The position numbers and the translations under genes are program-made. The notes beneath the pieces are model-generated. The model was not told where the DNA came from, did not search any database, and saw only the letters and a list, made by a program, of their open reading frames with translations. This document shows, piece by piece, positions 1 through 9,144 of a stretch of DNA of 64,000 bases. The stretch covers positions 9,747,001-9,811,000 of the forward strand of contig NZ_CP095481.1 of the NCBI RefSeq assembly GCF_023023025.1, written 5' to 3'. How positions within the stretch are numbered: position 1 is the first letter of the stretch; the number at the start of each line of letters is the position of its first letter. Origin of the DNA: Amycolatopsis sp. WQ 127309. Lineage in GTDB: Bacteria; Actinomycetota; Actinomycetes; Mycobacteriales; Pseudonocardiaceae.

Positions 1-219
1 CCTCACCGAGAGGCTGAACGCGAGAACCCCGCGCCGGGCACCTCGGTGCCGTTCGAGATCGGAGCGGCCCTGGTGAAGGGCTGGACGTTCAAGACGGTCA
101 TCCAGGGCAGCTCCGTCCCGCAGCGGTTCATCCCGACGCTCGTCAAGCTGTGGGAACAGGGGCGGTTCCCGCTCGACAAGCGTCGTCTTCTGACGATCAG
201 GCCGGGCCGTACACGATGA
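1..219 (+). pseudogene. zinc-type alcohol dehydrogenase, C-terminal remnant
   Basis: The frame is open from the window edge and ends at TGA 217-219 (72 residues visible). The stretch around WTFKTVIQGSSVPQRFIP and LVKLWEQGRFPLDK matches the C-terminal Rossmann/substrate region of class III-like (aryl) alcohol dehydrogenases. Such proteins normally continue for about 30 more residues after this Pro-Leu-Asp-Lys point. Here the frame runs into the 3' end of the convergent VOC gene and stops after a basic tail, so the 3' end looks cut off by a rearrangement near position 187. The 5' part lies outside the window. If the tail is tolerated it could still be translated, but a broken gene is more likely. 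Confidence 0.55.
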
Positions 220-547
220 GCGCGTTGCCCCACGGATCCCGCACCACGGCGCGGGTTTCGTGGGGCCCGCGCTCGGCCGGGCGCACGACCACGCCACCGG
301 CGCGCACCACGGCGTCGACGGCCGCCGCGACGTCGGGCACCTTGATCGACGCCGCGGGCACGCCGCCGGTGACGTCTTCCGCCGGCCCGGCGAGGGCCAG
401 CGTGATGCCACCGGCGTCGAGCGCCGCGTACCGGTCGCCGTCGGTGAACTTCTCGGCGAAGCCGAAAGCGGCGGCGTAGAACTCGACCGCCGCCCCGACG
501 TCGGCGACCGGGTGCTGCACCTGCCGCAGCTGCGGCTTGTCGTTCAT
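197..547 (-). CDS. VOC (glyoxalase/bleomycin-resistance fold) protein
   Basis: The 116-residue protein has the beta-alpha-beta-beta-beta repeat of the vicinal-oxygen-chelate superfamily. It begins QLRQVQHPVADVGAAVEFYAAAFG and has the closing strand VVRDPWGNALIVYGP typical of the second metal-binding half. The family includes glyoxalases, dioxygenases and antibiotic-sequestering proteins, and nothing here decides between them. The ATG at 547 is chosen because it sits in an ATGA overlap with the stop of the broken SDR gene upstream, so the two were once translationally coupled. The 3' end overlaps the convergent dehydrogenase remnant. Confidence 0.8.
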   Translation of the reverse strand: MNDKPQLRQVQHPVADVGAAVEFYAAAFGFAEKFTDGDRYAALDAGGITLALAGPAEDVTGGVPAASIKVPDVAAAVDAVVRAGGVVVRPAERGPHETRAVVRDPWGNALIVYGPA

Positions 548-797
548 CGGTGAACCAGTCCTCCGTCGATCAGGGGCGCCTGCCCGGTCACGTACTTCGC
601 GTCCGGACCGGCGAGTACGAGACGAACCCGGCGACGTCGTCGGGTGTCCCGTCGCGGCCGAGCGCGACCCCGTCAACGTACTGGGCGTAGGTCGCGCCCG
701 GCTCGGCGCCGGTGTGCCGAGCCATCTCGCGATCGACCGTGATCCACATGTCGGTGCCCACGGCGCCCGGGCAATAAGCGTTCACTTCGTCGCCGAG
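544..797 (-). pseudogene. short-chain dehydrogenase/reductase, frameshifted C-terminal remnant
   Basis: One frame reads NAYCPGAVGTDMW, the classic SDR segment after the active-site Lys, and continues through GRDGTPDDVAGFVSY. The conserved ending LAGPDAKYVTGQAPLIDGG then continues in a different frame to TGA at 544-546. Joining them needs a single frameshift near 610. The N-terminal cofactor half and the YxxxK segment are absent. The gene is therefore dead, although its stop still overlaps the ATG of the VOC gene. Confidence 0.6.
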
Positions 798-840
798 TAC
801 AGGCTCAGCAGAGCGAACCTTGAGGTGGTCAGGGCCGCGC

Positions 841-1437
841 TCAAGCGCCTGGACGCGGCTCAGACCCCTTGATCCGTTCGACGAGCTCCTCGCGGAACTC
901 CCGCACCGCCGGAAGCTCCGGTTCATCGCCGGTCGCCCGCTTCAACGCGCCTTCCAGGATCTTCAGACCCTGACGTTCGTCGCCGCGCGCATCCGCCTGC
1001 CTCGCGGCGTTCTCCAACGCTCTGGCGAGCTTCGTCCGCGCCTCGGGTTCCTGGGCAGCCTTGGAGATCCGGATCCAGTTACCGCCCGGATCGACGACGG
1101 TGAACCCGGTGTACCGGTCGTTGCGCAGCCGCGGCCGGGTCATCCGCGGAATGCCGGAGACGAGCAGCTTCCCGTGCACGGAACGCATCCCCGCCGCGAA
1201 GGCCTCGAACAGCTCGCCGGTGTCGTCCACGATGACCAGGCACGTGCTGTACGACTGCGCCGGGTCGTAGTCCTCCATCCCGAAGAAGTGCAGGTTGATG
1301 TCTTCCCGTCGCACCGCGACGTGCGGGTTCGGCCGCGTCTGCCGATAGGTGATCTCGAAGCCGAGCATCTCGTAGAACGACGCGATCTCGTCGATGGAGG
1401 GACAGGGCAGGAGCGGAATGGTCAGTTCGTTCGCCAC
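841..1437 (-). CDS. VOC-family protein with helical C-terminal extension
   Basis: The 198-residue protein opens at GTG 1437. Residues about 1-130 form a VOC fold like bleomycin-resistance proteins: IPLLPCPSIDEIASFYEMLGF at the start and a closing strand with VVDPGGNWIRI. The remaining 65 or so residues are predicted helical and rich in Ala/Glu/Arg (repeated ALENAARQAD and ILEGALKRA type segments). They resemble the short TPR-like tail seen on some actinobacterial relatives. A role in binding a hydrophobic or metal-chelating small molecule is inferred from the fold only. No operon partner other than SDR debris downstream is seen. Confidence 0.75.
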   Translation of the reverse strand: MANELTIPLLPCPSIDEIASFYEMLGFEITYRQTRPNPHVAVRREDINLHFFGMEDYDPAQSYSTCLVIVDDTGELFEAFAAGMRSVHGKLLVSGIPRMTRPRLRNDRYTGFTVVDPGGNWIRISKAAQEPEARTKLARALENAARQADARGDERQGLKILEGALKRATGDEPELPAVREFREELVERIKGSEPRPGA

Positions 1438-1756
1438 CGCCCGAACCTAAGCCCGGACCTGCCGAAACGACACGGAGCTATTTGCTCATGCGAACAGCAT
1501 TAAGGCCACCGGCCGATCGCGGGGATGGGCGGGCGGTGCAGCGACGAGCGGCCGGACGGGCTCGACCTGGATCTGTTCCACTGCTCCGGGTACACCGCAG
1601 GTTCCGCGTTCTCCGCCGCAGGGGGACGTTCCGCGAAGCTCCCCGCGCTGACGGTGGACGCGGCCTCCCACCGCACCGGCGGCGGTGAAGGAGCGGCCGC
1701 CGCGGAGGAAACCGGCCCCACTGCCGACACCGCTGCAAGCGGCGCGTCACCGAGTC
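1438..1756. other. gene-free stretch with weak coding remnants
   Basis: No convincing gene. Open frames exist on both strands, but they are rich in Arg/Pro/Ala with no recognisable motif and look like chance frames in GC-rich DNA. The stretch presumably holds the promoter of the VOC gene that starts at 1437. Confidence 0.4.
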
Positions 1757-1903
1757 GTGATGCCCGGGGACCCGGTCCAGCCCCGCGCCGAACAGATCGT
1801 CCTGATGGGACGCCACCGAGCCCGCACCGACCTCGAAGGTGTTCCGGCCGCCTACCAGGACATCGCCGACCACAAGAACCTGAAAGTCCTCATCAAGCTG
1901 TAA
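1757..1903 (+). pseudogene. possible zinc alcohol dehydrogenase C-terminal remnant
   Basis: A short reading frame ends at TAA 1901-1903 with residues RTDLEGVPAAYQDIADHKNLKVLIKL read in two pieces. The pattern (hydrophobic, -PAAYQ-, -ADHKN-, KVLIKL end) matches the final 25-30 residues of zinc-dependent dehydrogenases, where the substrate domain closes with a beta-strand ending in Lys. No body of the enzyme precedes it in any frame. I treat it as a leftover fragment. Confidence 0.35.
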
Positions 1904-2174
1904 CGAGCGTGGAACGCTCCCCCGCCGCCGTACAACTTCAGGAACTGTCGTGCGGTGCCAACGGTTCCGCCTTTGCTGCCCGGGTCAGCGATCAGCCCCC
2001 TGTGCGGGATTCACGTTGATCTCCGCGAGCGCCCGGCCACCGTCGGAACGCCCCCGTCGTGATCTTCACCAGGCACCTTCGCGGACCCCGATCCGCGCGA
2101 TCCACTCCGGACTGTCGGTGGGTCCGGCTAGCTTGGGCACACGGTCGGAGAAGTACGGCAGGGAAGAGTGGAAC

Positions 2175-5100
2175 GTGCGGCGTCTTGAGTACATCGGCGG
2201 TGGCTCGGCGAAGTTCTGGGAGGGGGTGGTGCAGGGCACCGACGTGGTCGTGACGTGGGGGCGGATCGGGACCGGCGGGCAGTCCAAGCGCAAGGGGTTC
2301 GGCTCGGCCCCCGACGCGGCCGCGTTCCTCGCCAAACAGGTCGACGAGAAGGTCAAGAAGGGCTACACCGACACGGGCGCGGTGGCCACCGAGGCACCGT
2401 CCGTCCGGGAGCCGGCCGTCCAGAGCACGCCCGTCGCGAAGACCGAGGTGACCGCGGTGACCGCGGTCGACGAAGACACCTTCGACCCACCGGCGGGCGT
2501 GGTGCGGATGGCCTACGCCCGCCGGGACCTGGGCAAGCCCCGGTACCGCCCCTCCCCCGACGCGCACGCGGCGGCCGGCAAGCTGCTGGCCTCGTACCGG
2601 CACAAGATCGACGAAGTGCTCGACGCACCGGACACCGACGAGCCGGTCGCCGCCGCCGCGCGGGCGCACCTCGGCGGTACCGCGGACCCGCTGGGCGCCG
2701 CGGCGGTGCTCACCGTCCTCAGCGCCTGCGTGACCTACTACGACCGGGACGACCTCGGCCGGTTCGGGCCGTACTGGCTCGCCGAGCACGGGCTGTTGTT
2801 CGCGGCCGAAGCGGCGATGCGGCTGGCCACCCTCACCCCCCAGGGCCTCGGCGGCCGGCAGGCAGCGAACGCGGTGCGGCACCTGGCCGAGGGCGAGCAC
2901 CTGCCGTGGCGCTGGGCGGGCCCCGAGGTGCTCGGGGAGGTCCGCACGGCGGTCGCGGCGGCGGACGACGCCGAGTACGCGCGGGTCGTCGAGGTGCTCG
3001 GCGGCTTCCGGAAGAGCCCCGGCACCCGGCTGGTCGCGGCGTTCCTGGCGCCCACCGAGCGAGCGTGGGTGGACGAGCTGCCCGCCGAGGTCGACGACCA
3101 CGGGCACCTCGCGGGGTGGATGTACCTGTGCGCCGTGCACAGCGTGGAGCAGCTCGAGGGGCTCGGCGACGCCTACGGCCTGCACCGTCAGTCCAGGACG
3201 CTGCCGACGATCGTGCGCACGGTCGGCCCCGCCGCCGCGCCGGTACTCGTGCGGTGGACCGCGAAGGCCGACAACGACATGCTCAAGCGCCTGCTCGCGG
3301 CGATCGTCGCGATGCCGACCGACGACGCGTTCCGCGGGCTGGTCGCCCACGCGGTGAAGGCACCGTTCCGCGCCGCGCTGCAGGAGGCCGTGCCGCGCTA
3401 CCCGGTTCGCGCCACCCGGCTGCTGGCCGAGGCGGCCGCCGAGGGCGGCGAGAGCGGCGAGGTGGCCGCCGAGCTGCTGCGGGCCCACCTGATGGCGCGC
3501 CCCGAGCTGCTCACCGACGTCGTGCCGACGCTGCCGGAAGCGGCGAGGCAGGCCGCGTTCGCCACCCAGGAAGGTGTCGTCCGGCTGCCCGACGCGCCGG
3601 CCGAGCTGCTGCCGCCGGTGCTGGTCAGTCCGCCCTGGACCCGTCCGCGCGACACCGCGCCGCCGGTGGTGCTGACCGACCTGGACGTGGCCGCGCCGAC
3701 GCGTGTCGTGTGGGAGGACGGAGAACGGGCTCAGGTTCTCGCGCGGGGGACGCGCGACTCCTCCGGCCGCCACACCCGTCCCGGCACCGATTGGGCAGTG
3801 GAGCTGGAGAAGCACCGCGGCAGCGACTGGATGCTGCCCTCGATACTGCTGCACGCGCCGGAGGAACTGGCACTGCCCGCGCTCACGGCCTGGCAGCCGA
3901 AGCGGCTCTACAACCTCGATGTGTGGGGTCCGGCCCTGCTGGCCCGGTTCGGGACCGCCGCGGTCCCGGTGGTCGTCACCGCGGTCGCCATGAACAACGG
4001 GCAAGACGACTTCAAGGCGCTGCTGCCCGTCCTGGACACCGAGGTCGCCGCGATCATGGCCACGGCGATGGCCCGCCGCAAGCCGGCCCGGCCGGTGGTC
4101 CGGGCGTGGCTCCTGCGGCACGGCCTGGCGACCTTGCCCTACCTGGTGCCCGCCGCGCTCGGCCGCGCGGGCAAGGCGCGGGACGCTGCGGAGGCCATGC
4201 TCCGCACGCTCGCCGCGCACGAGGGCACCGGCACCGTCGTCGCCGAGGCCGGCCGGCTGGCCGGCCTCGATGCGGGCGACGGGGTGGCGCGCGTCCTCGC
4301 CGCCGACCCGCTGGAGCTGTTGCCGAAGAAGATGCCGGCGCCCGGCGCGTGGGCCGACCCCGCCGCGCTGCCGCAGATCCGGCTGCGGGGTGCCGACGTC
4401 GCGCTGCCCACGGCGTCGACCGCGGACCTGCTGACCATGTTCGTGCTCGGCACCCCCGACGAGCCGTACGGCGGTATCGCGCAGGTTGCCGAGGTGTGCG
4501 ACCCGGGCTCGCTCGCCGGATTCGGGTGGGCGGTGTTCGAAGCGTGGCGCAAGGCGGGCCTGCCGGCCAAGGACGGCTGGGCGCTGACCGCGCTGGCCGC
4601 CGTCGGCGACGACGAGACCGTGCGGCGGCTGTCGCCCGTCATCCGTGCCTGGCCGGGCGAGGGCGGGCACGCCCGCGCCGTCACCGGGCTTGACGTGCTG
4701 GCCGAGATCGGCACCGACGTCGCGCTGATGCACCTCAACGGCATCGCGCAGAAGGTCAAGTTCTCCGGGCTCAAGCAGCGCGCCGGGGAGAAGATCGAAC
4801 TGGTGGCGGCCAAGCTCGGGCTCACCGCCGAGCAGCTCGCCGACCGGCTGGTGCCCGACCTCGGGCTCGCGGAGGACGGCACGATGGTCCTCGGCTACGG
4901 CCCGCGCCGGTTCGTCGTCGGCTTCGACGAGGCGCTGCGCCCGACCGTCTCCGACGAGGACGGCACCCGCCGCAAGTCGCTGCCCAAGCCCGGCGCGAAG
5001 GACGACCCGGACCTCGCAACCGCCGCCTACCAGCGGTTCTCCGCGCTGAAGAAGGACGTCCGCACCTTGGCGAGCGACCAGATCACGCGGTTGGAGCGGG

Positions 5101-5780
5101 CCATGGTCGCGGGACGCCGGTGGAGCCACGAGGACTTCGCGCGCTACTTCTCCGGGCACCCGCTGCTCCGGCACGTCGTGCGCAGACTCGTGTGGGGCGT
5201 CTACGACGAGCAGGACTCCTTGGCCGGCGCGTTCCGGCTGGCCGAGGACCGCACGCTCGCCGACGCCGGCGACGAGACCTACACCCCGGCCGCGGGCACC
5301 ACCGTCGGCGTCGCCCATCCGCTGCACCTCGGGGACGCGCTCACCGCGTGGTCGGAGGTGTTCGCCGACTACGAGATCCTGCAACCGTTCCCGCAACTCG
5401 GCCGGCAGGTTCTCGCGCTGACCGGCGAGGAACGCACCGCGCTCACCCTGGCGCGGTTCGGCAAGGTTCCGGTGAGCGTGAGCCGGGTCCTCGGTCTCAC
5501 CAAGCGCGGCTGGGAACGCACCGCGCCGCAGGACGGCGGAGTGGAGGCCGGTGTGGTCAAACCGCTCGCGGGCGGCTGGTTCGGGGTGCTCGAGCTGGAG
5601 GAGGGCATCGTCGCGGGCGAGCCCACCATGCTCGGTGAGAACCAGGAGATCCGGCGCGTGTTCCTGTCGCCCGATCACGACGGCTGGTGGGGCCGGGAGG
5701 ACACGCCGCTCGGCACGCTCGACGCGGTGTCGGCGAGTGAGCTGCTGGCCGACCTGACCGAACTGGTGGGCGCCCCGTGA
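2175..5780 (+). CDS. WGR and DUF4132 domain protein
   Basis: A 1201-residue protein. Residues 1-70 are a WGR domain (W28 G29 R30 within VVVTWGRIGTGG), a nucleic-acid-binding module best known from PARPs and MolR-like proteins. The middle 850 residues are helical and HEAT/ARM-like in texture. The C-terminal part, about residues 905-1110, matches DUF4132 (GTRRKSLPKPGAKDDPDLA, then WSHEDFARYFSGHPLLRHVVRRLVWG). GTG 2175 is chosen over upstream in-frame starts because the WGR domain begins there and a GGGAAG-type ribosome site lies about 10 nt upstream. It heads the five-gene operon and its stop overlaps the next start (GTGA). Function is unknown; a scaffold that senses nucleic acid is an inference. 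Confidence 0.88.
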   Translation: MRRLEYIGGGSAKFWEGVVQGTDVVVTWGRIGTGGQSKRKGFGSAPDAAAFLAKQVDEKVKKGYTDTGAVATEAPSVREPAVQSTPVAKTEVTAVTAVDEDTFDPPAGVVRMAYARRDLGKPRYRPSPDAHAAAGKLLASYRHKIDEVLDAPDTDEPVAAAARAHLGGTADPLGAAAVLTVLSACVTYYDRDDLGRFGPYWLAEHGLLFAAEAAMRLATLTPQGLGGRQAANAVRHLAEGEHLPWRWAGPEVLGEVRTAVAAADDAEYARVVEVLGGFRKSPGTRLVAAFLAPTERAWVDELPAEVDDHGHLAGWMYLCAVHSVEQLEGLGDAYGLHRQSRTLPTIVRTVGPAAAPVLVRWTAKADNDMLKRLLAAIVAMPTDDAFRGLVAHAVKAPFRAALQEAVPRYPVRATRLLAEAAAEGGESGEVAAELLRAHLMARPELLTDVVPTLPEAARQAAFATQEGVVRLPDAPAELLPPVLVSPPWTRPRDTAPPVVLTDLDVAAPTRVVWEDGERAQVLARGTRDSSGRHTRPGTDWAVELEKHRGSDWMLPSILLHAPEELALPALTAWQPKRLYNLDVWGPALLARFGTAAVPVVVTAVAMNNGQDDFKALLPVLDTEVAAIMATAMARRKPARPVVRAWLLRHGLATLPYLVPAALGRAGKARDAAEAMLRTLAAHEGTGTVVAEAGRLAGLDAGDGVARVLAADPLELLPKKMPAPGAWADPAALPQIRLRGADVALPTASTADLLTMFVLGTPDEPYGGIAQVAEVCDPGSLAGFGWAVFEAWRKAGLPAKDGWALTALAAVGDDETVRRLSPVIRAWPGEGGHARAVTGLDVLAEIGTDVALMHLNGIAQKVKFSGLKQRAGEKIELVAAKLGLTAEQLADRLVPDLGLAEDGTMVLGYGPRRFVVGFDEALRPTVSDEDGTRRKSLPKPGAKDDPDLATAAYQRFSALKKDVRTLASDQITRLERAMVAGRRWSHEDFARYFSGHPLLRHVVRRLVWGVYDEQDSLAGAFRLAEDRTLADAGDETYTPAAGTTVGVAHPLHLGDALTAWSEVFADYEILQPFPQLGRQVLALTGEERTALTLARFGKVPVSVSRVLGLTKRGWERTAPQDGGVEAGVVKPLAGGWFGVLELEEGIVAGEPTMLGENQEIRRVFLSPDHDGWWGREDTPLGTLDAVSASELLADLTELVGAP

Positions 5781-6865
5781 CCGCCGGGCAGGACCTGCAG
5801 CGTCCGCCCGCGGAGGTCCGGTTCGCCGACGACCTGGTCCGCCTGCGCGACCAGGACACCGCGCCCCGCCCGCCGGGGTGGGCCCTCAGCCTCGACGCGG
5901 CCCGCCGGTTCGTCGTCGGCGACGCGAAGCTGGGAGTGCGCAAGAAGTTCGTCGGCGACCCGTCCCTCGTGGACCGGGCCCTGGTCACCCTCGCCACCAG
6001 CCGCGGGCTGCTGCTGGTCGGCGAACCCGGCACCGCCAAGTCGTTGCTGTCGGAGCTGATCGCGACCGCGGTGAGCGGCGTGTCGACCCTGACCATCCAG
6101 GGCGGCGCGGCCACCACCGAGGACCAGATCCGCTATTCGTGGAACTACGCGATGCTCGTCGCGGAGGGCCCGTCGACGCGGTCGCTGGTCCCCGCGCCGC
6201 TGCTGCGCGGCATGGCCGAGGGCAAGGTCGTCCGGTTCGAGGAGATCACCCGCTGCCCGCTGGAGGTGCAGGACTCGCTGCTCTCCCCGCTGTCCGACCG
6301 GGTCCTGGCGATCCCCGAGCTGACCGGGCGGGACGCGATGGTGTTCGCCACCGACGGGTTCAACGTGATCGCCACCGCCAACACCCGCGACCGCGGGGTC
6401 AACGAGATGAGCGCGGCGCTCAAGCGCCGGTTCAACTTCGAGACCGTGTTCCCGATCCCCGACCTGGACACCGAACTGGCGCTGGTGGCGACCGAGTCGG
6501 CGGAGCTGCTGCGCCGTTCCGGGGTGCCGGTGGCGCAGCGGCGCGACGTCCTCGAGGTGCTGGTCACCACGTTCCGGGAGTTGCGCGCGGGCACCGGAGG
6601 TGGTGGCGGGGAACGGCTGTCCACGGTGCTCAGCACGGCGGAGGCGGTGTCGGTCGCGCACGCCGTCGGCCTGCGCGGCTGGTACCTGCGCGGCGAGGCG
6701 GGGACCGGCGAGGACGTCGTCGAGTGCCTGGCCGGGACGGCCGCGAAGGACAGCCCGGACGACCTCGCGAAGCTGCGCCGCTACCTCGAGCACGACGCCG
6801 CGCGGCGCAAGGGCTCGCCCGCGTGGGCGGAGCTGCACGGCGCCCGGCTGCGGCTGCCGGGCTGA
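5777..6865 (+). CDS. MoxR-type AAA+ ATPase
   Basis: A 362-residue AAA+ ATPase of the MoxR clade, which typically remodels targets together with a VWA-domain partner. Walker A is GEPGTAKS (residues 82-89). The Walker B position reads VVRFEEI (about 151-157), with Glu-Glu in place of the commoner Asp-Glu. Sensor 1 is NVIATANTRD (N202) and the arginine-finger region is SAALKRRF (R217/R218). Start and stop overlap neighbours by 4 nt and 1 nt, so synthesis is coupled to the WGR protein upstream and the DUF5682 protein downstream. The VWA partner is encoded two genes later. Confidence 0.93.
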   Translation: MTAGQDLQRPPAEVRFADDLVRLRDQDTAPRPPGWALSLDAARRFVVGDAKLGVRKKFVGDPSLVDRALVTLATSRGLLLVGEPGTAKSLLSELIATAVSGVSTLTIQGGAATTEDQIRYSWNYAMLVAEGPSTRSLVPAPLLRGMAEGKVVRFEEITRCPLEVQDSLLSPLSDRVLAIPELTGRDAMVFATDGFNVIATANTRDRGVNEMSAALKRRFNFETVFPIPDLDTELALVATESAELLRRSGVPVAQRRDVLEVLVTTFRELRAGTGGGGGERLSTVLSTAEAVSVAHAVGLRGWYLRGEAGTGEDVVECLAGTAAKDSPDDLAKLRRYLEHDAARRKGSPAWAELHGARLRLPG

Positions 6866-9144
6866 TGGCGGCACCGGTACACGGGGGCGCCGTTCACGTC
6901 ATCGGGGTCCGCCACCACAGCCCGGCGTGCGCGCGGCTGGTGCGCGAGACGATCGCCGAGCACCGGCCCGCGCACGTGCTGGTCGAGGGACCGGCCGACT
7001 TCACCGGCCGCATCGGTGAGCTGCTGCTCGGGCACACCCCGCCGCTCGCGATCTTCAGTTACGTGCGCGACGCCGCCCGCACCCGGCTGTCGTGGGCCCC
7101 GTTCTGCGACTACTCCCCCGAGTGGATCGCGCTCACCGAAGGCCGGGCCGTGGGCGCGCAGGTGCGGTTCATCGACCTGCCCGGCTGGCGGGCGACCGAC
7201 ACGGAAAACGTCTACGCCGACGCGGAACGCCGCTACACCGACGCCACGGAACGGCTGTGCCGAGCGCTGTCGGTGGACAACGTCGACGTGCTGTGGGACC
7301 ACCTGGTCGAGGCGCACCCGCACGAGGGGCTGGCGGAGCGGCTCGCCGCGTACTTCGACCTCGTTCGCGGCGAGGCGGACGCGGGGGCGGAGGACACCGC
7401 ACGCGAGGAGTACATGGCGCGGTGGGTCGCCGCGGCGGCCGCGCGGGACGAGGGGCCGGTCGTGGTGGTGGTCGGCGGGTTCCACCGCCCGGCGCTGGTG
7501 GCCAGGCTCGCGGACGCCGGCGGCACCACCACCGCGAACCCGGACTGGCCGCCGGTCCCGGACGTGCCGGCGGGCACGGAGGCCGGCAGCTACCTGGTGC
7601 CGTACTCGAACCACAGACTCGACGCGTTCACCGGCTACGCCTCCGGCATGCCCTCCCCCGGCTACTACCAGCGACTCTGGGAAGACGGGCCGCAGGAGGC
7701 CGCGACCGGGCTGGTGGCCGACGTGGTGACGCGCTTGCGGGCCCGCAGGCAACCGGTGTCCACCGCCGACCTGATCTCGGCGAACGCGCTGGGCGAGGGG
7801 CTCGCGGCGCTGCGCGGGCACCCGCACCCGGCCCGCACCGACGTGCTGGACGGCCTGGTGAGCGCGCTCGTCTCGGACGCGCTGGACCAGCCGCTGCCGT
7901 GGTCGGCCCGCGGCCCGCTGTCGCCCGGCGCGCACCCGGTGGTCGTGGAGATGGTCGCCGCGCTCACCGGCGACCGCACCGGCCGCCTGCACCCGGACAC
8001 CCCGGCACCGCCGCTGGTCGGCGCGGTCGCCGCGGAGCTGGCCGCGCTCGGGCTCGACGGCACCCGGGACGTCCGGCTGGACCTCACCGACGCGACCGAC
8101 CTGCGGCGCAGCCGCGTCCTGCACCGGCTGCGCGTGCTCGGCGTCCCCGGTGTGGAACGGAAGTCGGGCCCGTCGGCGGGCCGGGACGCGACGGCCGCCG
8201 AACGCTGGCAGCTCACCGCCTCCGACCAGCGCGAGTCCGCGCTGATCGAGGCGGCGGCCCGGGGTGGCACCCCGGCCGACGCCGCCACCGCCACGCTCGC
8301 CGGCCGAGCCGACCGGCGGAACGAGGTCGGTTCGCTCGCGGGGCTGCTGTACGACGCGGCCCTGTGCGGGCTCGCCGACCTCGCCGGTGACCTGACCACC
8401 CGGGTCGCGGCCGGGGTGGCGGCGGCGCGGGAACTGGGGCCGCTCGGTGCCGCGCTGCGGGTGGCGCTCGGGCTGTGGCGCCACGACCGGCTGCTCGGCA
8501 CCGCGGGCAGCGCGTTGCTGGGCACGGTGGTGACCACCGCGGCCACGCAGGCGCTGTGGCTGGCCGAGGGCATCCGCGGCGGGGACGTCCCCGCCGAGCC
8601 GGCCCGGTTGCGGGCGCTCGCGGCGGTCCGGGACGCGGTCCGCGACGGCGGCGCCGCGCTCGGCCTCGACGCGGAGATCGCGATCGGCGTCGGCGGCCGG
8701 CTCGTCGCGAGCCGGGACGTGCCACCCGACCTGCGCGGCGCCGGGCTCGGCCTGTGCCGGGCGCTGGGCGCGGCGGTGGTGCCGAGCGACGCCGTGCCCC
8801 GGGCACCCGCGGTGCTCGGCGACTGGCTCGCCGGCCTGTTCGCGGTGGCGCGGGAGGAGGTGCTCGACGACGGCGGGCTCACCGCGGTGCTCGACGAAGT
8901 CGTGAGCACGTTGACCGCCCACGACTTCCTGATCGCGCTGCCCGCGCTGCGGCAGGCGTTCGAGTTCTTCCCGCCCGCCGAACGGGAGCGGTTCGCGACC
9001 GCGCTCGTCGCGCGGCACGGCGGCGAGGGGTCGGGGCGCGGGCTGTTGCGGGTGCGGGCCGACCCGGTACTGGTGGCCGAGGGCGCGGCCATCGAGGAGG
9101 CGATCGACGAGATGCTCACACGGGCGGGATTGGCGGACCTGTGA
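6865..9144 (+). CDS. DUF5682 family protein
   Basis: A 759-residue protein starting at ATG 6865, which shares one base with the upstream TGA. The N-terminus carries HVIGVRHHSPACARLV followed by HVLVEGPADF, and near residue 210 there is VVVVVGGFHRPALV. That set (G-x-x-H-H, E-G-P, G-G-F-H) is reminiscent of the EreA/ChaN/TraB-type hydrolase superfamily, where such His/Glu residues form the active centre. The relation is my inference. The C-terminal 400 residues are helical with no motif I recognise. No signal peptide or membrane segment is evident. Its place between the MoxR ATPase and the VWA protein indicates it is a core part of that machine. Confidence 0.85.
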   Translation: MAAPVHGGAVHVIGVRHHSPACARLVRETIAEHRPAHVLVEGPADFTGRIGELLLGHTPPLAIFSYVRDAARTRLSWAPFCDYSPEWIALTEGRAVGAQVRFIDLPGWRATDTENVYADAERRYTDATERLCRALSVDNVDVLWDHLVEAHPHEGLAERLAAYFDLVRGEADAGAEDTAREEYMARWVAAAAARDEGPVVVVVGGFHRPALVARLADAGGTTTANPDWPPVPDVPAGTEAGSYLVPYSNHRLDAFTGYASGMPSPGYYQRLWEDGPQEAATGLVADVVTRLRARRQPVSTADLISANALGEGLAALRGHPHPARTDVLDGLVSALVSDALDQPLPWSARGPLSPGAHPVVVEMVAALTGDRTGRLHPDTPAPPLVGAVAAELAALGLDGTRDVRLDLTDATDLRRSRVLHRLRVLGVPGVERKSGPSAGRDATAAERWQLTASDQRESALIEAAARGGTPADAATATLAGRADRRNEVGSLAGLLYDAALCGLADLAGDLTTRVAAGVAAARELGPLGAALRVALGLWRHDRLLGTAGSALLGTVVTTAATQALWLAEGIRGGDVPAEPARLRALAAVRDAVRDGGAALGLDAEIAIGVGGRLVASRDVPPDLRGAGLGLCRALGAAVVPSDAVPRAPAVLGDWLAGLFAVAREEVLDDGGLTAVLDEVVSTLTAHDFLIALPALRQAFEFFPPAERERFATALVARHGGEGSGRGLLRVRADPVLVAEGAAIEEAIDEMLTRAGLADL

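Noticed and set aside
1992..5678. A 1228-residue open frame antisense to the WGR/DUF4132 gene
   Set aside because: It mirrors the codon third-position GC bias of the sense gene, is rich in Arg/Gly/His/Pro, has no domains, and the sense strand carries clear WGR and DUF4132 motifs and operon overlaps.
2175..5780. Calling the WGR protein a PARP
   Set aside because: Only the WGR domain is shared; no ART catalytic domain or NAD-binding H-Y-E pattern is present.
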